Shown: positions 1-9,375, numbered from the stretch's first letter. The stretch is DNA of 64,000 nucleotides from Methylovorus menthalis (GCF_020523625.1 NZ_JAJAQH010000006.1:806001-870000), one strand, 5' to 3'. Notes: a model not told the origin generated them from the letters alone. Made by a program: numbers and translations.

Positions 1-144
1 AATTCGGTGTCTGCGAGTATCGGGATCTGCATGTTTCCATACCCGCATGCCACGGCAATTGATGTTGTGCGCCGTGCTGACCAGGCCATGTATCATGTCA
101 AACGCATGAACAAGGATGGCATAGCGGTAGCAGCCATGGATTAA
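1..144 (+). CDS. C-terminal fragment of a GGDEF-domain (diguanylate cyclase) protein
   Basis: The first 47 codons are open and end at TAA 142-144. The peptide contains ASIGICMFPYPHATA and RRADQAMYHVKR, which are the last beta strand and the A/D-Q-A-M-Y-x-A-K type helix that close GGDEF domains. Such domains make cyclic di-GMP. The GGDEF signature and any sensor domain lie upstream of the window, so activity and input cannot be judged. A terminator follows within 30 bases. Confidence 0.85.
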   Translation, partial: NSVSASIGICMFPYPHATAIDVVRRADQAMYHVKRMNKDGIAVAAMD

Positions 145-170
145 GACGGGCTCGCTAAAGGCATGCAAGC

Positions 171-198
171 AGCGGCCTGGCCGCTTTTTTATTTTTTT
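171..198 (+). terminator. Intrinsic terminator after the GGDEF gene
   Basis: AGCGGCC and GGCCGCT form a compact stem (171-185) followed at once by a long T run. It separates the GGDEF gene from hisC. Confidence 0.85.
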
Positions 199-221
199 GA
201 CCAACAAGCAAGAGGTTTATC

Positions 222-1325
222 GTGACTAGGATGTGCGATCTCGCCCCCCCTTATATTCGCTCCATTGCCCCATACCAGCCGGGCAAGCCCATCAGTGACT
301 TGGCGCGGGAAATGGGCCTGCAGCCCGAAAATATCATCAAGCTCGCCTCCAATGAAAACCCCCTGGGTGTCGGTCCCAAGGCGCGCATGGCGATGGAGGA
401 AGCCTTGCACGACATTCCCCGCTATCCGGATGGCAACAGTTTTGCGCTGCGTGATGCAGTCTGCAGCAAATTTGGCGTCAAGCCCGATCAGTTGGTCTTC
501 GGCAACGGCTCCAATGATATTTTGGAGCTGGCGGCCCGTGCATTCCTGCATGAGGGGACTGAAGCTGTGTATTCGCAGCACGCGTTTGCCGTGTATGCAC
601 TGGTGACGCAAGCGGTCGGTGCAAAAGGCATTGCAGTACCTGCAGTAAATTTTGGTCACGATCTTGCTGCTATGCGGGCAGCGGTGACGCCTCGCACCCG
701 TATCGTGTTTATTGCCAATCCGAATAACCCGACCGGTACGCTGCTGGGCAAGCAGGCGCTGCACGACTTTATCGCCAGTTTGCCACGCGAGGTGCTGGTC
801 GTGCTGGATGAAGCCTACGATGAATACCTTGCGCTTGAGCACAAGTCAGAGGCCATCAACTGGCTGGGCAAGTTTGAAAACCTGATTATTTCGCGCACCT
901 TTTCCAAGGCCTATGGCCTTGCCGGGCTGCGCATCGGCTTTGGCATGGCGTCGCCTGATGTGGCCGACATGATGAACCGCGTGCGCCAGCCATTTAACGT
1001 CAATAGCATTGCCCAGGCGGCTGCCGTGGCGGCGCTGGATGATGAAGAGTTTGTACTGCGCAGTTTTGCCCTGAATCAGGCCGGCATGGCGCAAATCACG
1101 CAGGGGCTGCATGCCTTGGGCCTGGAATACATTCCATCGCATGGCAACTTTGTCAGCTTCAAGATTGCCGAGGCTGGCAAGGTCTATCAACAGCTCTTGC
1201 AGAAAGGGGTGATCTTGCGGCCGATTGCAGCTTACGAAATGCCGGATTACCTGCGCGTCAGTATCGGCCTGTTTGACGAGAATGCCCGCTTCTTGCAAGT
1301 GCTGGAATCGATTTACCGTGGCTGA
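222..1325 (+). CDS. hisC: Histidinol-phosphate / aromatic aminotransferase (HisC family)
   Basis: This 367-residue PLP-dependent fold-type I aminotransferase has the usual HisC length. It shows the N-terminal LASNENPLG motif, the NPNNPTG motif and SRTFSKAYGLAGLR with the PLP lysine near residue 229. HisC enzymes transaminate histidinol phosphate, and many also act on aromatic 2-oxo acids. The start is GTG 222, preceded by AGAGG; ATG 231 is an alternative. A DAHP synthase gene follows after 32 bases, so this copy may be the aromatic one (phenylalanine/tyrosine synthesis) rather than part of a his operon. That role is inferred from context. Confidence 0.9.
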   Translation: MTRMCDLAPPYIRSIAPYQPGKPISDLAREMGLQPENIIKLASNENPLGVGPKARMAMEEALHDIPRYPDGNSFALRDAVCSKFGVKPDQLVFGNGSNDILELAARAFLHEGTEAVYSQHAFAVYALVTQAVGAKGIAVPAVNFGHDLAAMRAAVTPRTRIVFIANPNNPTGTLLGKQALHDFIASLPREVLVVLDEAYDEYLALEHKSEAINWLGKFENLIISRTFSKAYGLAGLRIGFGMASPDVADMMNRVRQPFNVNSIAQAAAVAALDDEEFVLRSFALNQAGMAQITQGLHALGLEYIPSHGNFVSFKIAEAGKVYQQLLQKGVILRPIAAYEMPDYLRVSIGLFDENARFLQVLESIYRG

Positions 1326-1357
1326 TTGCCAGAGAGTGATCTCATGAGGAAAACCCG

Positions 1358-2377
1358 ATGATTATCGTCATGCACCGGGATGCGACTGATCGCGATGTGG
1401 CCGCCATTGTTGCCCGCATTGAAGAGCAGGGCCTGGGCGTCAATGTTTCGCGCGGTACCGAGCGTACCGTGATTGGCGCTATCGGTGATGAGCGCAAGCT
1501 GGATCAGGTCATGTTTGAGACCATGGCCGGTGTCGAGCAAGCGCTGCATATCCTCAAGCCCTATAAAATCGTCGCGCGAGAATGGCATCCTGAAGATACG
1601 GTCATCAACATCCGTGGGATTCCGCTAGGTGGGCCGCAAGTGCAAGTCATCGCGGGGCCTTGCTCGGTGGAAACGCCCGAACAGATGGCGGCATCTGCCA
1701 GCGCCGTGAAGGCTGCAGGTGTCAGACTGATGCGCGGCGGCGCATTCAAACCCCGTACCAGCCCGTATACCTTTCAAGGCGCCGGGGTGGAAGGGCTGGA
1801 GATGTTCCGGCAGGCTGCCGATGCGGAGAATCTGCCTATCGTGACCGAACTCATGGATGCGCGGCAATTGCCCATGTTCATGGACTATGGCGTCGATGTC
1901 ATTCAGATTGGTACGCGCAATATGCAGAATTTTGATCTGCTGAAAGAGGTGGGGCGTATCAATGTCCCGGTTATCCTCAAGCGTGGCATGTCGGCCACCA
2001 TCAGCGAATGGCTGATGGCCGCTGAATATATTGCCGCCGGTGGCAATCACAATATTATTTTCTGCGAGCGCGGCATACGCACGTTCGAGACGGCATACCG
2101 CAATGTGCTGGATGTGACGGCGATTCCCGTGCTTAAAAAGGAAACCCATTTGCCGGTGATTGTCGACCCGTCACATGCGGGCGGCAAGGCATGGATGGTG
2201 CCAGCCTTATCCCGGGCGGCTATCGCGGCAGGGGCCGATGGCTTGCTGGTCGAGATGCACCCCAGCCCGTGTGATGCATGGTGCGATGCCGACCAGGCGC
2301 TGAACCCGCAAGAGTTGCAAACACTGATGCATGAGCTACGCGGCATCGCTGGCATTCTTGGGCGCCAGATCGCCTGA
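1358..2377 (+). CDS. aroF: 3-deoxy-7-phosphoheptulonate (DAHP) synthase, type I-beta with N-terminal regulatory-like domain
   Basis: The enzyme condenses phosphoenolpyruvate and erythrose 4-phosphate, the first step of the shikimate pathway. Residues 1 to about 70 form a small ferredoxin-like domain (MIIVMHRDATDRDV onward) typical of the I-beta subgroup, where it carries feedback control. The barrel follows with IAGPCSVE, GGAFKPRTSPY, IQIGTRNMQN, LKRGM and VDPSHAGG, all standard KDO8P/DAHP synthase motifs. A GAGG ribosome site precedes ATG 1358. It lies in tandem with hisC and just upstream of pqqA, so it may help supply tyrosine, a precursor of PQQ. Confidence 0.93.
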   Translation: MIIVMHRDATDRDVAAIVARIEEQGLGVNVSRGTERTVIGAIGDERKLDQVMFETMAGVEQALHILKPYKIVAREWHPEDTVINIRGIPLGGPQVQVIAGPCSVETPEQMAASASAVKAAGVRLMRGGAFKPRTSPYTFQGAGVEGLEMFRQAADAENLPIVTELMDARQLPMFMDYGVDVIQIGTRNMQNFDLLKEVGRINVPVILKRGMSATISEWLMAAEYIAAGGNHNIIFCERGIRTFETAYRNVLDVTAIPVLKKETHLPVIVDPSHAGGKAWMVPALSRAAIAAGADGLLVEMHPSPCDAWCDADQALNPQELQTLMHELRGIAGILGRQIA

Positions 2378-2563
2378 ATGCCGCACCCATAGTCGCATGC
2401 GCCATGTGAACAACGTTCAGCTTCATGATTATCATGAGCCCGCTTTGGTTGTTTTTGCCCTGTTGCCTCAAGTGAGAGGGATGCACAATGGCTACACATC
2501 AACGCAAGCAGACAAGATGCTGTTGATGCCAGTGTTTCAAACCCATAATTAAGGAGAATCAAC
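2378..2563 (+). promoter_or_regulatory. pqq leader region with a 13-base palindrome
   Basis: This 186-base gap between aroF and pqqA should hold the pqq promoter. CATGATTATCATG at 2424-2436 is a palindrome with one central base and could be an operator. AAGGAG at 2551-2556 is the pqqA ribosome site. I could not assign a convincing -35/-10 pair. Confidence 0.4.
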
Positions 2564-2635
2564 ATGTGGACCAAACCAGAAGCTACTGAAATGCGTTTCG
2601 GCTTTGAAGTAACCATGTACGTTTGCAATCGTTAA
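2564..2635 (+). CDS. pqqA: PQQ precursor peptide PqqA (23 residues)
   Basis: The short frame encodes MWTKPEATEMRFGFEVTMYV followed by CNR. Glu15 and Tyr19 are spaced E-x3-Y, the pair that PqqE crosslinks and that becomes the PQQ carbon skeleton. W2, K4 and P5 at the start are also normal for PqqA. AAGGAG stands 7 bases before the ATG. It leads the pqqABCDE operon and is separated from pqqB by 162 bases carrying two hairpins, which fits the need for far more PqqA than enzyme. Confidence 0.97.
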   Translation: MWTKPEATEMRFGFEVTMYVCNR

Positions 2636-2656
2636 TTCGATTGCTTGCAGGTTACG

Positions 2657-2686
2657 CAAATCGGGCCGGGATTCCGGCCCGATTTG
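2657..2686 (+). promoter_or_regulatory. Perfect 13-bp hairpin between pqqA and pqqB
   Basis: CAAATCGGGCCGG (2657-2669) pairs perfectly with CCGGCCCGATTTG (2674-2686) around a GATT loop. No T run follows, so it is more likely an mRNA stabiliser or partial attenuator than a full terminator. Confidence 0.8.
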
Positions 2687-2692
2687 TACTGA

Positions 2693-2734
2693 ATGATGCC
2701 TGAGTGCTGTCATATGAGAGTATTCAGGCATCAT
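2693..2734 (+). promoter_or_regulatory. Second hairpin between pqqA and pqqB
   Basis: ATGATGCCTGA (2693-2703) pairs perfectly with TCAGGCATCAT (2724-2734), enclosing 20 bases. It lies 6 bases after the first hairpin and 64 bases before pqqB. It also lacks a T run. Confidence 0.75.
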
Positions 2735-2797
2735 CCAACGGGGATCTGGACATTAAAATAAAGACCCCGAATCCAGTTTTGAGAGAGAAGAACAAGC

Positions 2798-3715
2798 ATG
2801 CAAATACATGTACTAGGCGCTGGCGCTGGCGGCGGCTTTCCGCAGTGGAACTGCAACTGTCCCAATTGTGATGGCTTGCGCAAAGGCACGATCAAGGCCA
2901 AACGTCGTACCCAATCTTCCATCTGCGTGAGTGGTGATGGCATCAACTGGGTATTGTTCAATACCTCCCCCGATATTCTGCAGCAAATCCAGGAATTCCC
3001 GCCTTTGCAGCCTGCCCGCGCAATTCGCGATAGCGGCATTGTGGGCATTGTGCTGATCGACGCACAGATTGACCACACCACGGGCTTGCTGATGTTGCGC
3101 GAGGGCCAGGTGAAGCGTGAAATCTGGTGTACCGACATGGTGTACCAGGATCTGACCACGGGTAATCCTTTGCTGAATATCCTGGGGCATTACTGCGGCG
3201 TCAATCATCATCCGATTGCGGTGGATGGCCAAACTACCTTTGAAATCCCTGGCGCTGCCAACCTGCGCTTTACTGCGGTCGCCCTCAAAAGTGCGGCACC
3301 ACCTTATTCCCCGCATCGCAACGATCCGCACCCGGGTGACACCATCGGTGTGCTGATCGAAGATACGAAAACTGGCAAGAAGTGCTGGTATTCCCCCGGT
3401 CTGGGCGAGATTGAGCCGCACCTGCCTCCGTTGCTGGAACAGGCCGACTGCATCATGGTGGATGGCACATTCTGGACCAACACCGAAATGATCGACATGG
3501 GCCTGATGACCAAGACAGCCCGCAGCATCGGCCACCTGCCACAGTCAGGCGAGGGCGGCATGATGGAAGCCTTGTCACCCTACAAAAAATCCCGCAAGGT
3601 GCTGATTCACATCAACAATACCAACCCGATTCTGCGTGAGGACTCCGTCGAGCGGGCCGAGCTGGAACGTCACGGCATTGAAGTTGCCTACGACGGTATG
3701 GATATCCTTTTATAA
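2798..3715 (+). CDS. pqqB: PqqB, metallo-beta-lactamase-fold PQQ biosynthesis protein
   Basis: The 305-residue protein matches PqqB in length and motifs: [17 protein letters not shown] at the N-terminus, a CxCxxC-like zinc knot (CNCPNC), NTSPDI, and [13 protein letters not shown] in place of the usual HxHxDH signature. PqqB acts between PqqE/PqqD and PqqC and has been shown in other bacteria to hydroxylate the tyrosine ring of the intermediate. GAGAGAAG precedes ATG 2798. It is followed by pqqC after 41 bases. Confidence 0.97.
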   Translation: MQIHVLGAGAGGGFPQWNCNCPNCDGLRKGTIKAKRRTQSSICVSGDGINWVLFNTSPDILQQIQEFPPLQPARAIRDSGIVGIVLIDAQIDHTTGLLMLREGQVKREIWCTDMVYQDLTTGNPLLNILGHYCGVNHHPIAVDGQTTFEIPGAANLRFTAVALKSAAPPYSPHRNDPHPGDTIGVLIEDTKTGKKCWYSPGLGEIEPHLPPLLEQADCIMVDGTFWTNTEMIDMGLMTKTARSIGHLPQSGEGGMMEALSPYKKSRKVLIHINNTNPILREDSVERAELERHGIEVAYDGMDILL

Positions 3716-3756
3716 AACATCAGGCTATAAAAATACCAAGATAGACGGAGATCATC

Positions 3757-4488
3757 ATGAGTGCACCATGGAGTCGTGAAGAGTTTGAGGAAAAACTGCG
3801 TGAAAAGGGCAAGGGGTACCATATTTACCATCCTTTCCACGTGATGATGTATGAAGGCAAGCTCACCCGTGAGCAGCTGCAATGCTGGGTGGCCAACCGC
3901 TTTTACTATCAGATCGGAATTCCGCAAAAAGACGCGGCCATCATGTCCAACTGCCCGGACAAGGAAATCCGCAAAGGCTGGATACAGCGCATCATCGACC
4001 ATGATGGTGATGGCACCGCCGAAGGCGGCATTGAAGCCTGGATCAAGCTGGGCGAGGCCGTTGGCCTGACGCGTGAGGACGTGACCTCGCTGCGCCTGGT
4101 CAGTCCTGGCGTGCGCTTTGCCGTGGATGCCTATATCAATTTTGCCCGTCAGCGCCCATGGCAGGAATCGGTGTGTTCATCGCTGACCGAGCTATTTGCA
4201 CCGCACATCCATCAGCAACGCATCAGTTCCTGGCCCAGCATGTATCCTTGGGTGAAGGAAGAAGGCCTGATCTATTTCAAGAAGCGTCTGACCGAAGCCC
4301 GTCGCGATGTGGAGCAGGGCCTGGCGGTGACGCTGGACTACTTCAGCCAGACGCGCGAAATGCAGGAAAAGGCGCTGGATATTCTCCAATTCAAGCTGGA
4401 CGTGCTGTGGGTCATTGCTGACGCCATCATGCTGGCCTCTACTGATATTAAGGTTGAAGACCGTGACTACCTCCGTCAACCCCGCTGA
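3757..4488 (+). CDS. pqqC: PqqC, pyrroloquinoline-quinone synthase
   Basis: At 243 residues this is a normal PqqC. It is an all-helical, heme-oxygenase-like, cofactor-free oxidase that closes the ring and performs the final oxidation to PQQ. Characteristic stretches are [25 protein letters not shown] and [27 protein letters not shown] gives a good ribosome site. The 3' end overlaps the start of pqqD by 26 bases, indicating translational coupling. Confidence 0.97.
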   Translation: MSAPWSREEFEEKLREKGKGYHIYHPFHVMMYEGKLTREQLQCWVANRFYYQIGIPQKDAAIMSNCPDKEIRKGWIQRIIDHDGDGTAEGGIEAWIKLGEAVGLTREDVTSLRLVSPGVRFAVDAYINFARQRPWQESVCSSLTELFAPHIHQQRISSWPSMYPWVKEEGLIYFKKRLTEARRDVEQGLAVTLDYFSQTREMQEKALDILQFKLDVLWVIADAIMLASTDIKVEDRDYLRQPR

Positions 4489-4747
4489 TATTTACAGTCT
4501 GGCCCGCCACTACCGCTTCCAGTGGGAAGAGGCGCAGCAATGCTATGTGCTGTTGTTCCCTGAGGGCATGATCAAGCTTAACGGCGGTGCCGGTGAGGTG
4601 ATCAAGCGGGTCGATGGCAGCAAAACGGTGAGTGATATTGTTGCCGAACTGCAGCAGGCCTTCCCGGATGCACCGGATATTGAATCTGACATTCTCGCCA
4701 TGCTCCAGCTGGCGCTTGAAAAAGCCTGGCTGGAAAAACGCAACTAA
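4463..4747 (+). CDS. pqqD: PqqD, peptide chaperone for PqqA
   Basis: The 94-residue product is a RiPP recognition element-type protein that binds PqqA and presents it to PqqE. Conserved features are [11 protein letters not shown] near the start, [18 protein letters not shown] and a helical C-terminal half. I chose GTG 4463 because it gives the family length and has AAGG upstream; the longer frame from 4415 would add unrelated residues read inside pqqC. Confidence 0.93.
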   Translation: MTTSVNPADIYSLARHYRFQWEEAQQCYVLLFPEGMIKLNGGAGEVIKRVDGSKTVSDIVAELQQAFPDAPDIESDILAMLQLALEKAWLEKRN

Positions 4748-4759
4748 TGTTTAAAAACT

Positions 4760-4784
4760 TAAGGTTGCAAAACTAAGGTTGCAA
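4760..4784 (+). repeat. Short tandem repeat before pqqE
   Basis: TAAGGTTGCAA occurs at 4760-4770 and again at 4774-4784, a 14-base period. The second copy runs into the pqqE ribosome site (AAGGAG). It looks like a small duplication that gives two Shine-Dalgarno-like AAGG elements. Confidence 0.7.
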
Positions 4785-4795
4785 GGAGCGTTATC

Positions 4796-5983
4796 ATGAC
4801 CACCATAGGCAATAACGGCGTCGCCGCCTCCAAAACCAATACCCAGCCTTTGTGGCTGCTGGCCGAAGTCACTTATCGCTGCCCGCTGCATTGCGCGTTT
4901 TGCTATAACCCGACCGACTACGACAAGCATACCCAGAACGAGCTGACCACCGAACAGTGGATACAGGCGCTGCGCGATGCCCGCAAAATGGGGGCGCTGC
5001 AACTGGGTATCTCTGGTGGGGAGCCCCTGTTGCGCGATGATATTGAAGACATCGTGCGCGAGGCACGCCAGCTGGGCTATTACAGCAACCTGATCACCTC
5101 GGGTGTGGGCCTCACGGAAAAACGCATACAGGAATTCAAAGAGGGCGGGCTGGATCATATCCAGCTCTCCATGCATGACATTACCGAAGAGATCAATAAC
5201 TTCATCACCAACACCAAAACCTTTGAGCTGAAGAAAAAGGTGGCGGCCATGATCAAGGGCCACGGCTACCCCATGGTGCTGAATGTGGTGATCCATCGCT
5301 ACAACATCGGGCACATAAAAGAGATTCTGGAGATGGCTGAAGCGCTGGGCGCGGATTATGTCGAGCTTGCCAATACGCAGTACTACGGCTGGTCGTTGAT
5401 CAACCGCAGCCAGCTGATGCCGACCAAGGAACAGATTGATCATGCCGAGATGATCACCAATGAGTTCCGCCAGAAGGTCGGCAACAAGATGAAGATTTTC
5501 TTCGTGGTGCCGGATTACTTCTCGGATCGCCCCAAGAAATGCATGAACGGATGGGGTGAGGTATTCATGATCGTGACTGCCAATGGCGATGTCTTGCCTT
5601 GCCATTCGGCCCGCGTATTACCGGGCATGGCATTCCCCAATGTGCGCGAGCATGGCCTTGAGTGGGCATGGAAAGAGTCGCCCGCCTTCAATAAATACCG
5701 TGGCGATGACTGGATGAAAGAGCCATGCCGCAGTTGCCCGGAAAAAGAGAAGGATCTGGGCGGTTGCCGTTGTCAGGCATTCCTGCTGTCAGGCGATGCA
5801 GAGAGCGCCGACCCGGTATGTACGCTGTCTCCCAATCACCATCTGATTGAAAAAGCGATTGAGGATGCCAAGAACCCGCAATTGCAGGCGCAGCCGATTG
5901 TCTTCCGCAACGACAAGAACTCGCGGCGCATTGCGGCTGGCGAAGCCCCCGAACTGGTCAAGGAGTTTCATGCCTTGCCATAA
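4796..5983 (+). CDS. pqqE: PqqE, radical SAM enzyme crosslinking Glu and Tyr of PqqA
   Basis: The 395-residue protein has the radical SAM motif C29-x3-C33-x2-C36 in VTYRCPLHCAFCYNP. A GGEPLL motif follows, and the SPASM domain carries auxiliary-cluster cysteines in KKCMNGWGE, LPCHSARV, CRSCPEK and GGCRCQ. It forms the C-C bond between Glu15 and Tyr19 of PqqA, using PqqD. GCAAGGAGCG precedes ATG 4796. It is the last gene of the operon and a strong terminator follows. Confidence 0.97.
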   Translation: MTTIGNNGVAASKTNTQPLWLLAEVTYRCPLHCAFCYNPTDYDKHTQNELTTEQWIQALRDARKMGALQLGISGGEPLLRDDIEDIVREARQLGYYSNLITSGVGLTEKRIQEFKEGGLDHIQLSMHDITEEINNFITNTKTFELKKKVAAMIKGHGYPMVLNVVIHRYNIGHIKEILEMAEALGADYVELANTQYYGWSLINRSQLMPTKEQIDHAEMITNEFRQKVGNKMKIFFVVPDYFSDRPKKCMNGWGEVFMIVTANGDVLPCHSARVLPGMAFPNVREHGLEWAWKESPAFNKYRGDDWMKEPCRSCPEKEKDLGGCRCQAFLLSGDAESADPVCTLSPNHHLIEKAIEDAKNPQLQAQPIVFRNDKNSRRIAAGEAPELVKEFHALP

Positions 5984-6032
5984 CACCATGGCGAGTCACG
6001 ATTGGTAATCGTCTGGGTCAGCATGGCCAGTC

Positions 6033-6065
6033 AAAAAAGCGCGTTGCTCCCCAACGCGCTTTTTT
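6033..6065 (+). terminator. Terminator of the pqq operon
   Basis: AGCGCGTTG (6038-6046) and CAACGCGCT (6052-6060) form a GC-rich stem with a 5-base loop, flanked by A6 before and T6 after. Confidence 0.93.
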
Positions 6066-6104
6066 GTGCGCCACTGATGTCATTCCCCTCATATAATTGC
6101 CCAC

Positions 6105-7313
6105 ATGCATAAAGCCTCTGCTCTTACATTGTCATTCCTGCTGGCTGGCCTGGCTGCGCTGGCGCCATTTACCATTGATACCTACCTGCCAGCATTTCAT
6201 ACGCTGGCACAGGATTTTCATACCGACAATCTGGCCATTCAGCAGAGCCTGACGGCCTATCTGCTGCCGTATGCCTTGATGACCCTCTGGCATGGCGCCA
6301 TTTCAGATGCGATTGGTCGCTTGCGGACGATTTATATCGGGCTGGGTATCTTTACGCTGGCATCTATCGGCTGTGCGTTTGCCACCAATGTGGAAACCCT
6401 ATGGTTTTTCCGGGTGATACAAGGGCTATCCGCGGGCGCTGGCAATGTGGTGGCGCGGGCCATGGTGCGCGATCTGTTTGAAGGCGTGATGGCGCAGCGG
6501 GTGATGGCGCAATTGCAGATGATGTTTGGCCTGGCGCCTGCAATCGCGCCCATCATGGGGGGCTGGCTGCTGGGTATCCACTGGCAGGCCATTTTTGTGT
6601 TTCTGGCTTTGTATGCGGTGCTCGCCATGCTGTGTGTGCAGCGCTGGCTACCGGAAACCATGCCGCCCGAAAAGCGCCGTCCACTCTCTGTGCGGGCGGT
6701 TTGGCAGGGCTATTCTCAGGTATTTGGTGATATGGAATATCTGAAACTGGTCGTCGCTGTAGGCGCCAATTTTGCTGGTTTTTTTGTCTATGTGCTGGCG
6801 GCGCCGGTATTTCTGGTCGAGCACCTTGGTCTTGGGCCGCAGCAGTTTGGCTGGATGTTCATCCCTACTGTTTGCGGCATGATGCTGGGCTCTTACCTGG
6901 CCCGCCACAGCGCTGGTCGCTACAGTGCGCATCGCATCGTTTGTCTGGGATATGGCTGGATGGCGATGGCCGCCATCTTGAATCTGCTGGTGTGCTGGCT
7001 GCTGCCGCCGCAGCCTTTATGGAATATCGCCCCCATTGTGCTCTACAACATTGGCTCGGCACTGGTGTTGCCTAACCTGTCGATTGCCGCGCTGGACCGC
7101 ATGCCCAAATTGCGCGGCACAGCATCGTCTGGCCAGGCATTCATGCAGATGTTGCTGGCAACCGTCTCTGCCGGATTGCTCATCCCCTTGCTTTGGCATC
7201 ATCCTGCCGGGTTGGCCTTGGGCATGGCTGGCTATCTGCTGCTTGGGTTCCTGGCCGCGCGCGCCAGCCTGGTTTGGTCTCCACCGGACAACCCCCTCAA
7301 TCAGGCGAAGTAG
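6105..7313 (+). CDS. Bcr/CflA-family multidrug efflux MFS transporter
   Basis: The 402-residue protein is strongly hydrophobic with about 12 predicted membrane helices. It has the Bcr/CflA N-terminal pattern (APFTIDTYLPAF, then QQSLTAYLLPYA) and the MFS loop motif GAISDAIGRLRT. These drug:proton antiporters export compounds such as bicyclomycin or chloramphenicol; the substrate here cannot be read from sequence. It is a single gene between the pqq terminator and convergent recQ. Confidence 0.9.
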   Translation: MHKASALTLSFLLAGLAALAPFTIDTYLPAFHTLAQDFHTDNLAIQQSLTAYLLPYALMTLWHGAISDAIGRLRTIYIGLGIFTLASIGCAFATNVETLWFFRVIQGLSAGAGNVVARAMVRDLFEGVMAQRVMAQLQMMFGLAPAIAPIMGGWLLGIHWQAIFVFLALYAVLAMLCVQRWLPETMPPEKRRPLSVRAVWQGYSQVFGDMEYLKLVVAVGANFAGFFVYVLAAPVFLVEHLGLGPQQFGWMFIPTVCGMMLGSYLARHSAGRYSAHRIVCLGYGWMAMAAILNLLVCWLLPPQPLWNIAPIVLYNIGSALVLPNLSIAALDRMPKLRGTASSGQAFMQMLLATVSAGLLIPLLWHHPAGLALGMAGYLLLGFLAARASLVWSPPDNPLNQAK

Positions 7314-7367
7314 CCTGTTCTCGCCAAGGTTTATCTGGCGTTTACGTCACGAGTGTAGCTAATGATT

Positions 7368-7400
7368 GGTATGCCAATAACGCCGGAGGATAGGCATACC
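7368..7400. terminator. Inverted repeat between convergent MFS and recQ genes
   Basis: GGTATGCC (7368-7375) and GGCATACC (7393-7400) are perfectly complementary with a 17-base spacer. It sits where both transcripts end but has no T run, so terminator function is only likely. Confidence 0.45.
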
Positions 7401-7406
7401 GGATGC

Positions 7407-9236
7407 TTAGGCGTTGTCTTCCAGCACTTTCAGGAAGTCGTCTCCGTAGCGTGCCAGCTTGGCTTGTCCCACGCCGCCTATCTGCCCCAGTTCGGTCAGG
7501 CTCTGCGGTTTGCGGTTGAGAATTTCCAGCAAGGTGCTGTCGTGAAAAATGACATAAGGCGGCACGCCTTGCTCCTTCGCAAGTTCCATGCGCTTGGCGC
7601 GCAGTGCTTGCCATAAGGGATCATCCTGCGCGCCCGCAAAGGCTTCCTTGGCCCGGGAGCTGCGCTCGGCCTTGCTCATGCGGTTGCCTGCGGGCGTCGG
7701 GTCCTGACGTTGCCAGACTTCACATTCACCGCGCAATACGGGTCGCGCTGCCTCGGTGAGGCGCAGGCCGCCATAAGCGGCAATATCCACCTCGAGCAGG
7801 CCACTGGCTGCCAGCTGCCGAAATACGCTGCTCCATTGCGCCACGCTGTATTGCTTGCCTATGCCAAAGGTACTGACTTGCTGATGGTTGAATCTTTGTA
7901 CTTGCGGTGTCACTTTGCCAATCAGGATGTCAATCAGGTGGCCCGTGCCAAAGCGCTGCCCGGTGCGATACACGCAGGAAAGCGCCATGCGGGCAGCTTC
8001 GGTGGCATTCCAGGTGTCAGGGGGCGTCAGGCAGTTGTCGCACTGGGCACAATCGCCAAGGTGCGCTTCGCCAAAGTAGCGCAATATGCCCTGGTGGCGG
8101 CAGCCGGTAGCTTCGCAAAAGCCGAGCAGGGCATCCAGTTTCTGCCGTTCCACGCGTTTGCGTTCTTCCGGCGCATCGCCCGAGTCCAACATTTGCCGCA
8201 TGGAGACCACATCGCCCAGCCCATAGGCCATCCAGGCATTGGCTTGCAGGCCATCGCGCCCGGCGCGGCCGGTTTCCTGGTAATAGCTTTCCATGCTTTT
8301 CGGCAGGTCCAGGTGCGCCACGAAGCGCACATTGGGCTTGTCTATGCCCATGCCAAAGGCGATGGTCGCCACCATGATGATGCCTTCTTCGCGTAGGAAC
8401 TGGCGTTGATGCTTTTCTCGCGTCGCGGCATCGAGGCCAGCATGGTAAGGCAGGGCATTCCAGCCGCGGCTTTGCAGCCAGGCGGCGGTTTCATCCACCT
8501 TGCGACGCGAAAGGCAATATACAATCCCTGCGTCATTGGGGTGCTCGGTTTCGAGGAATTGCTCCAGCTGCTGGCGCGCATTGTTTTTCAGCACGATGCG
8601 GTAGCGAATATTCGGCCGGTCAAAGCTGGAGATGAACTGGCGGGCATGCTCAAGGTTAAGCCGCTCGATGATTTCGGCGCGGGTAGGGGCGTCGGCCGTG
8701 GCGGTGAGCGCTACCCGTGGCACATCGGGGAATCGCTCATGCAATATCGTGAGCTGGCGATATTCCGGACGGAAATCATGCCCCCATTGCGATACGCAAT
8801 GCGCTTCATCAATGGCAAATAGCGCAAGGCCGATGTGCGCCTGCACTTCGTCCAGCAATGACAGAAAGCTGCCGAGCATCAGGCGTTCCGGAGCGACATA
8901 CAGAATCTTGATATCGCCCGAAAGGATGCGCTGCTGCAGTTGATAGGCGGCATCCGCCTGCAGGCTGGAGTTGAGAAAAGCAGCCTCTACGCCAAGCTGC
9001 TGCAATGCCTCGACCTGATTTTGCATGAGCGCGATCAGCGGCGAGACGACAATCGCCAGGCCGGTACGCAACAGCGCTGGAATCTGATAACACAGCGACT
9101 TGCCGCCACCTGTGGGCATCAATACCAGCGCATCGCCACCTTGTGCCAGATGTTCAACGACGTCTTGCTGGGGGCCTCGGAACTGGTTGTAGCCGAAGAT
9201 GCTTTCCAGTACCTCTTGGGCGTTTTGATTACTCAT
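7407..9236 (-). CDS. recQ: ATP-dependent DNA helicase RecQ
   Basis: This 609-residue superfamily 2 helicase has the full RecQ architecture. Walker A is [15 protein letters not shown], the DEAH box is [20 protein letters not shown], and the helicase C domain contains [10 protein letters not shown]. The RQC zinc-binding cysteines lie in [11 protein letters not shown] and CAQCDNC, a winged helix follows, and a C-terminal HRDC domain covers about the last 80 residues. RecQ unwinds DNA in the RecF recombination pathway. The start ATG 9236 lies about 175 bases from the fdxA end, so it probably has its own promoter. Confidence 0.96.
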   Translation of the reverse strand: MSNQNAQEVLESIFGYNQFRGPQQDVVEHLAQGGDALVLMPTGGGKSLCYQIPALLRTGLAIVVSPLIALMQNQVEALQQLGVEAAFLNSSLQADAAYQLQQRILSGDIKILYVAPERLMLGSFLSLLDEVQAHIGLALFAIDEAHCVSQWGHDFRPEYRQLTILHERFPDVPRVALTATADAPTRAEIIERLNLEHARQFISSFDRPNIRYRIVLKNNARQQLEQFLETEHPNDAGIVYCLSRRKVDETAAWLQSRGWNALPYHAGLDAATREKHQRQFLREEGIIMVATIAFGMGIDKPNVRFVAHLDLPKSMESYYQETGRAGRDGLQANAWMAYGLGDVVSMRQMLDSGDAPEERKRVERQKLDALLGFCEATGCRHQGILRYFGEAHLGDCAQCDNCLTPPDTWNATEAARMALSCVYRTGQRFGTGHLIDILIGKVTPQVQRFNHQQVSTFGIGKQYSVAQWSSVFRQLAASGLLEVDIAAYGGLRLTEAARPVLRGECEVWQRQDPTPAGNRMSKAERSSRAKEAFAGAQDDPLWQALRAKRMELAKEQGVPPYVIFHDSTLLEILNRKPQSLTELGQIGGVGQAKLARYGDDFLKVLEDNA

Positions 9237-9335
9237 GAGGGCACTATCCGTGATGTTGCGGGTGTCATGCGTAAACGGGTAAGCGGCGACGAATTATACC
9301 TGGCTGGCTTGGTGACGCTTGCCCAAGGTGGCGTG

Positions 9336-9375
9336 CCAAAAGCAAAAGCCCCAACAGGGGCTTGGCTTTTTTGGC
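9336..9375 (-). terminator. Terminator after fdxA
   Basis: AAGCCCC (9346-9352) and GGGGCTT (9357-9363) pair around AACA, and the stem continues outward with GCCAAAAGC against GCTTTTTTGGC. T-rich sequence flanks both sides, so it could work in either direction; fdxA, read leftward, is the gene that needs it. Confidence 0.8.

Noticed and set aside
4760-4784. Direct repeats before pqqE as a regulator site
   Set aside because: The second copy overlaps the ribosome site and the gap is only 48 bases inside an operon; a small tandem duplication explains it better.
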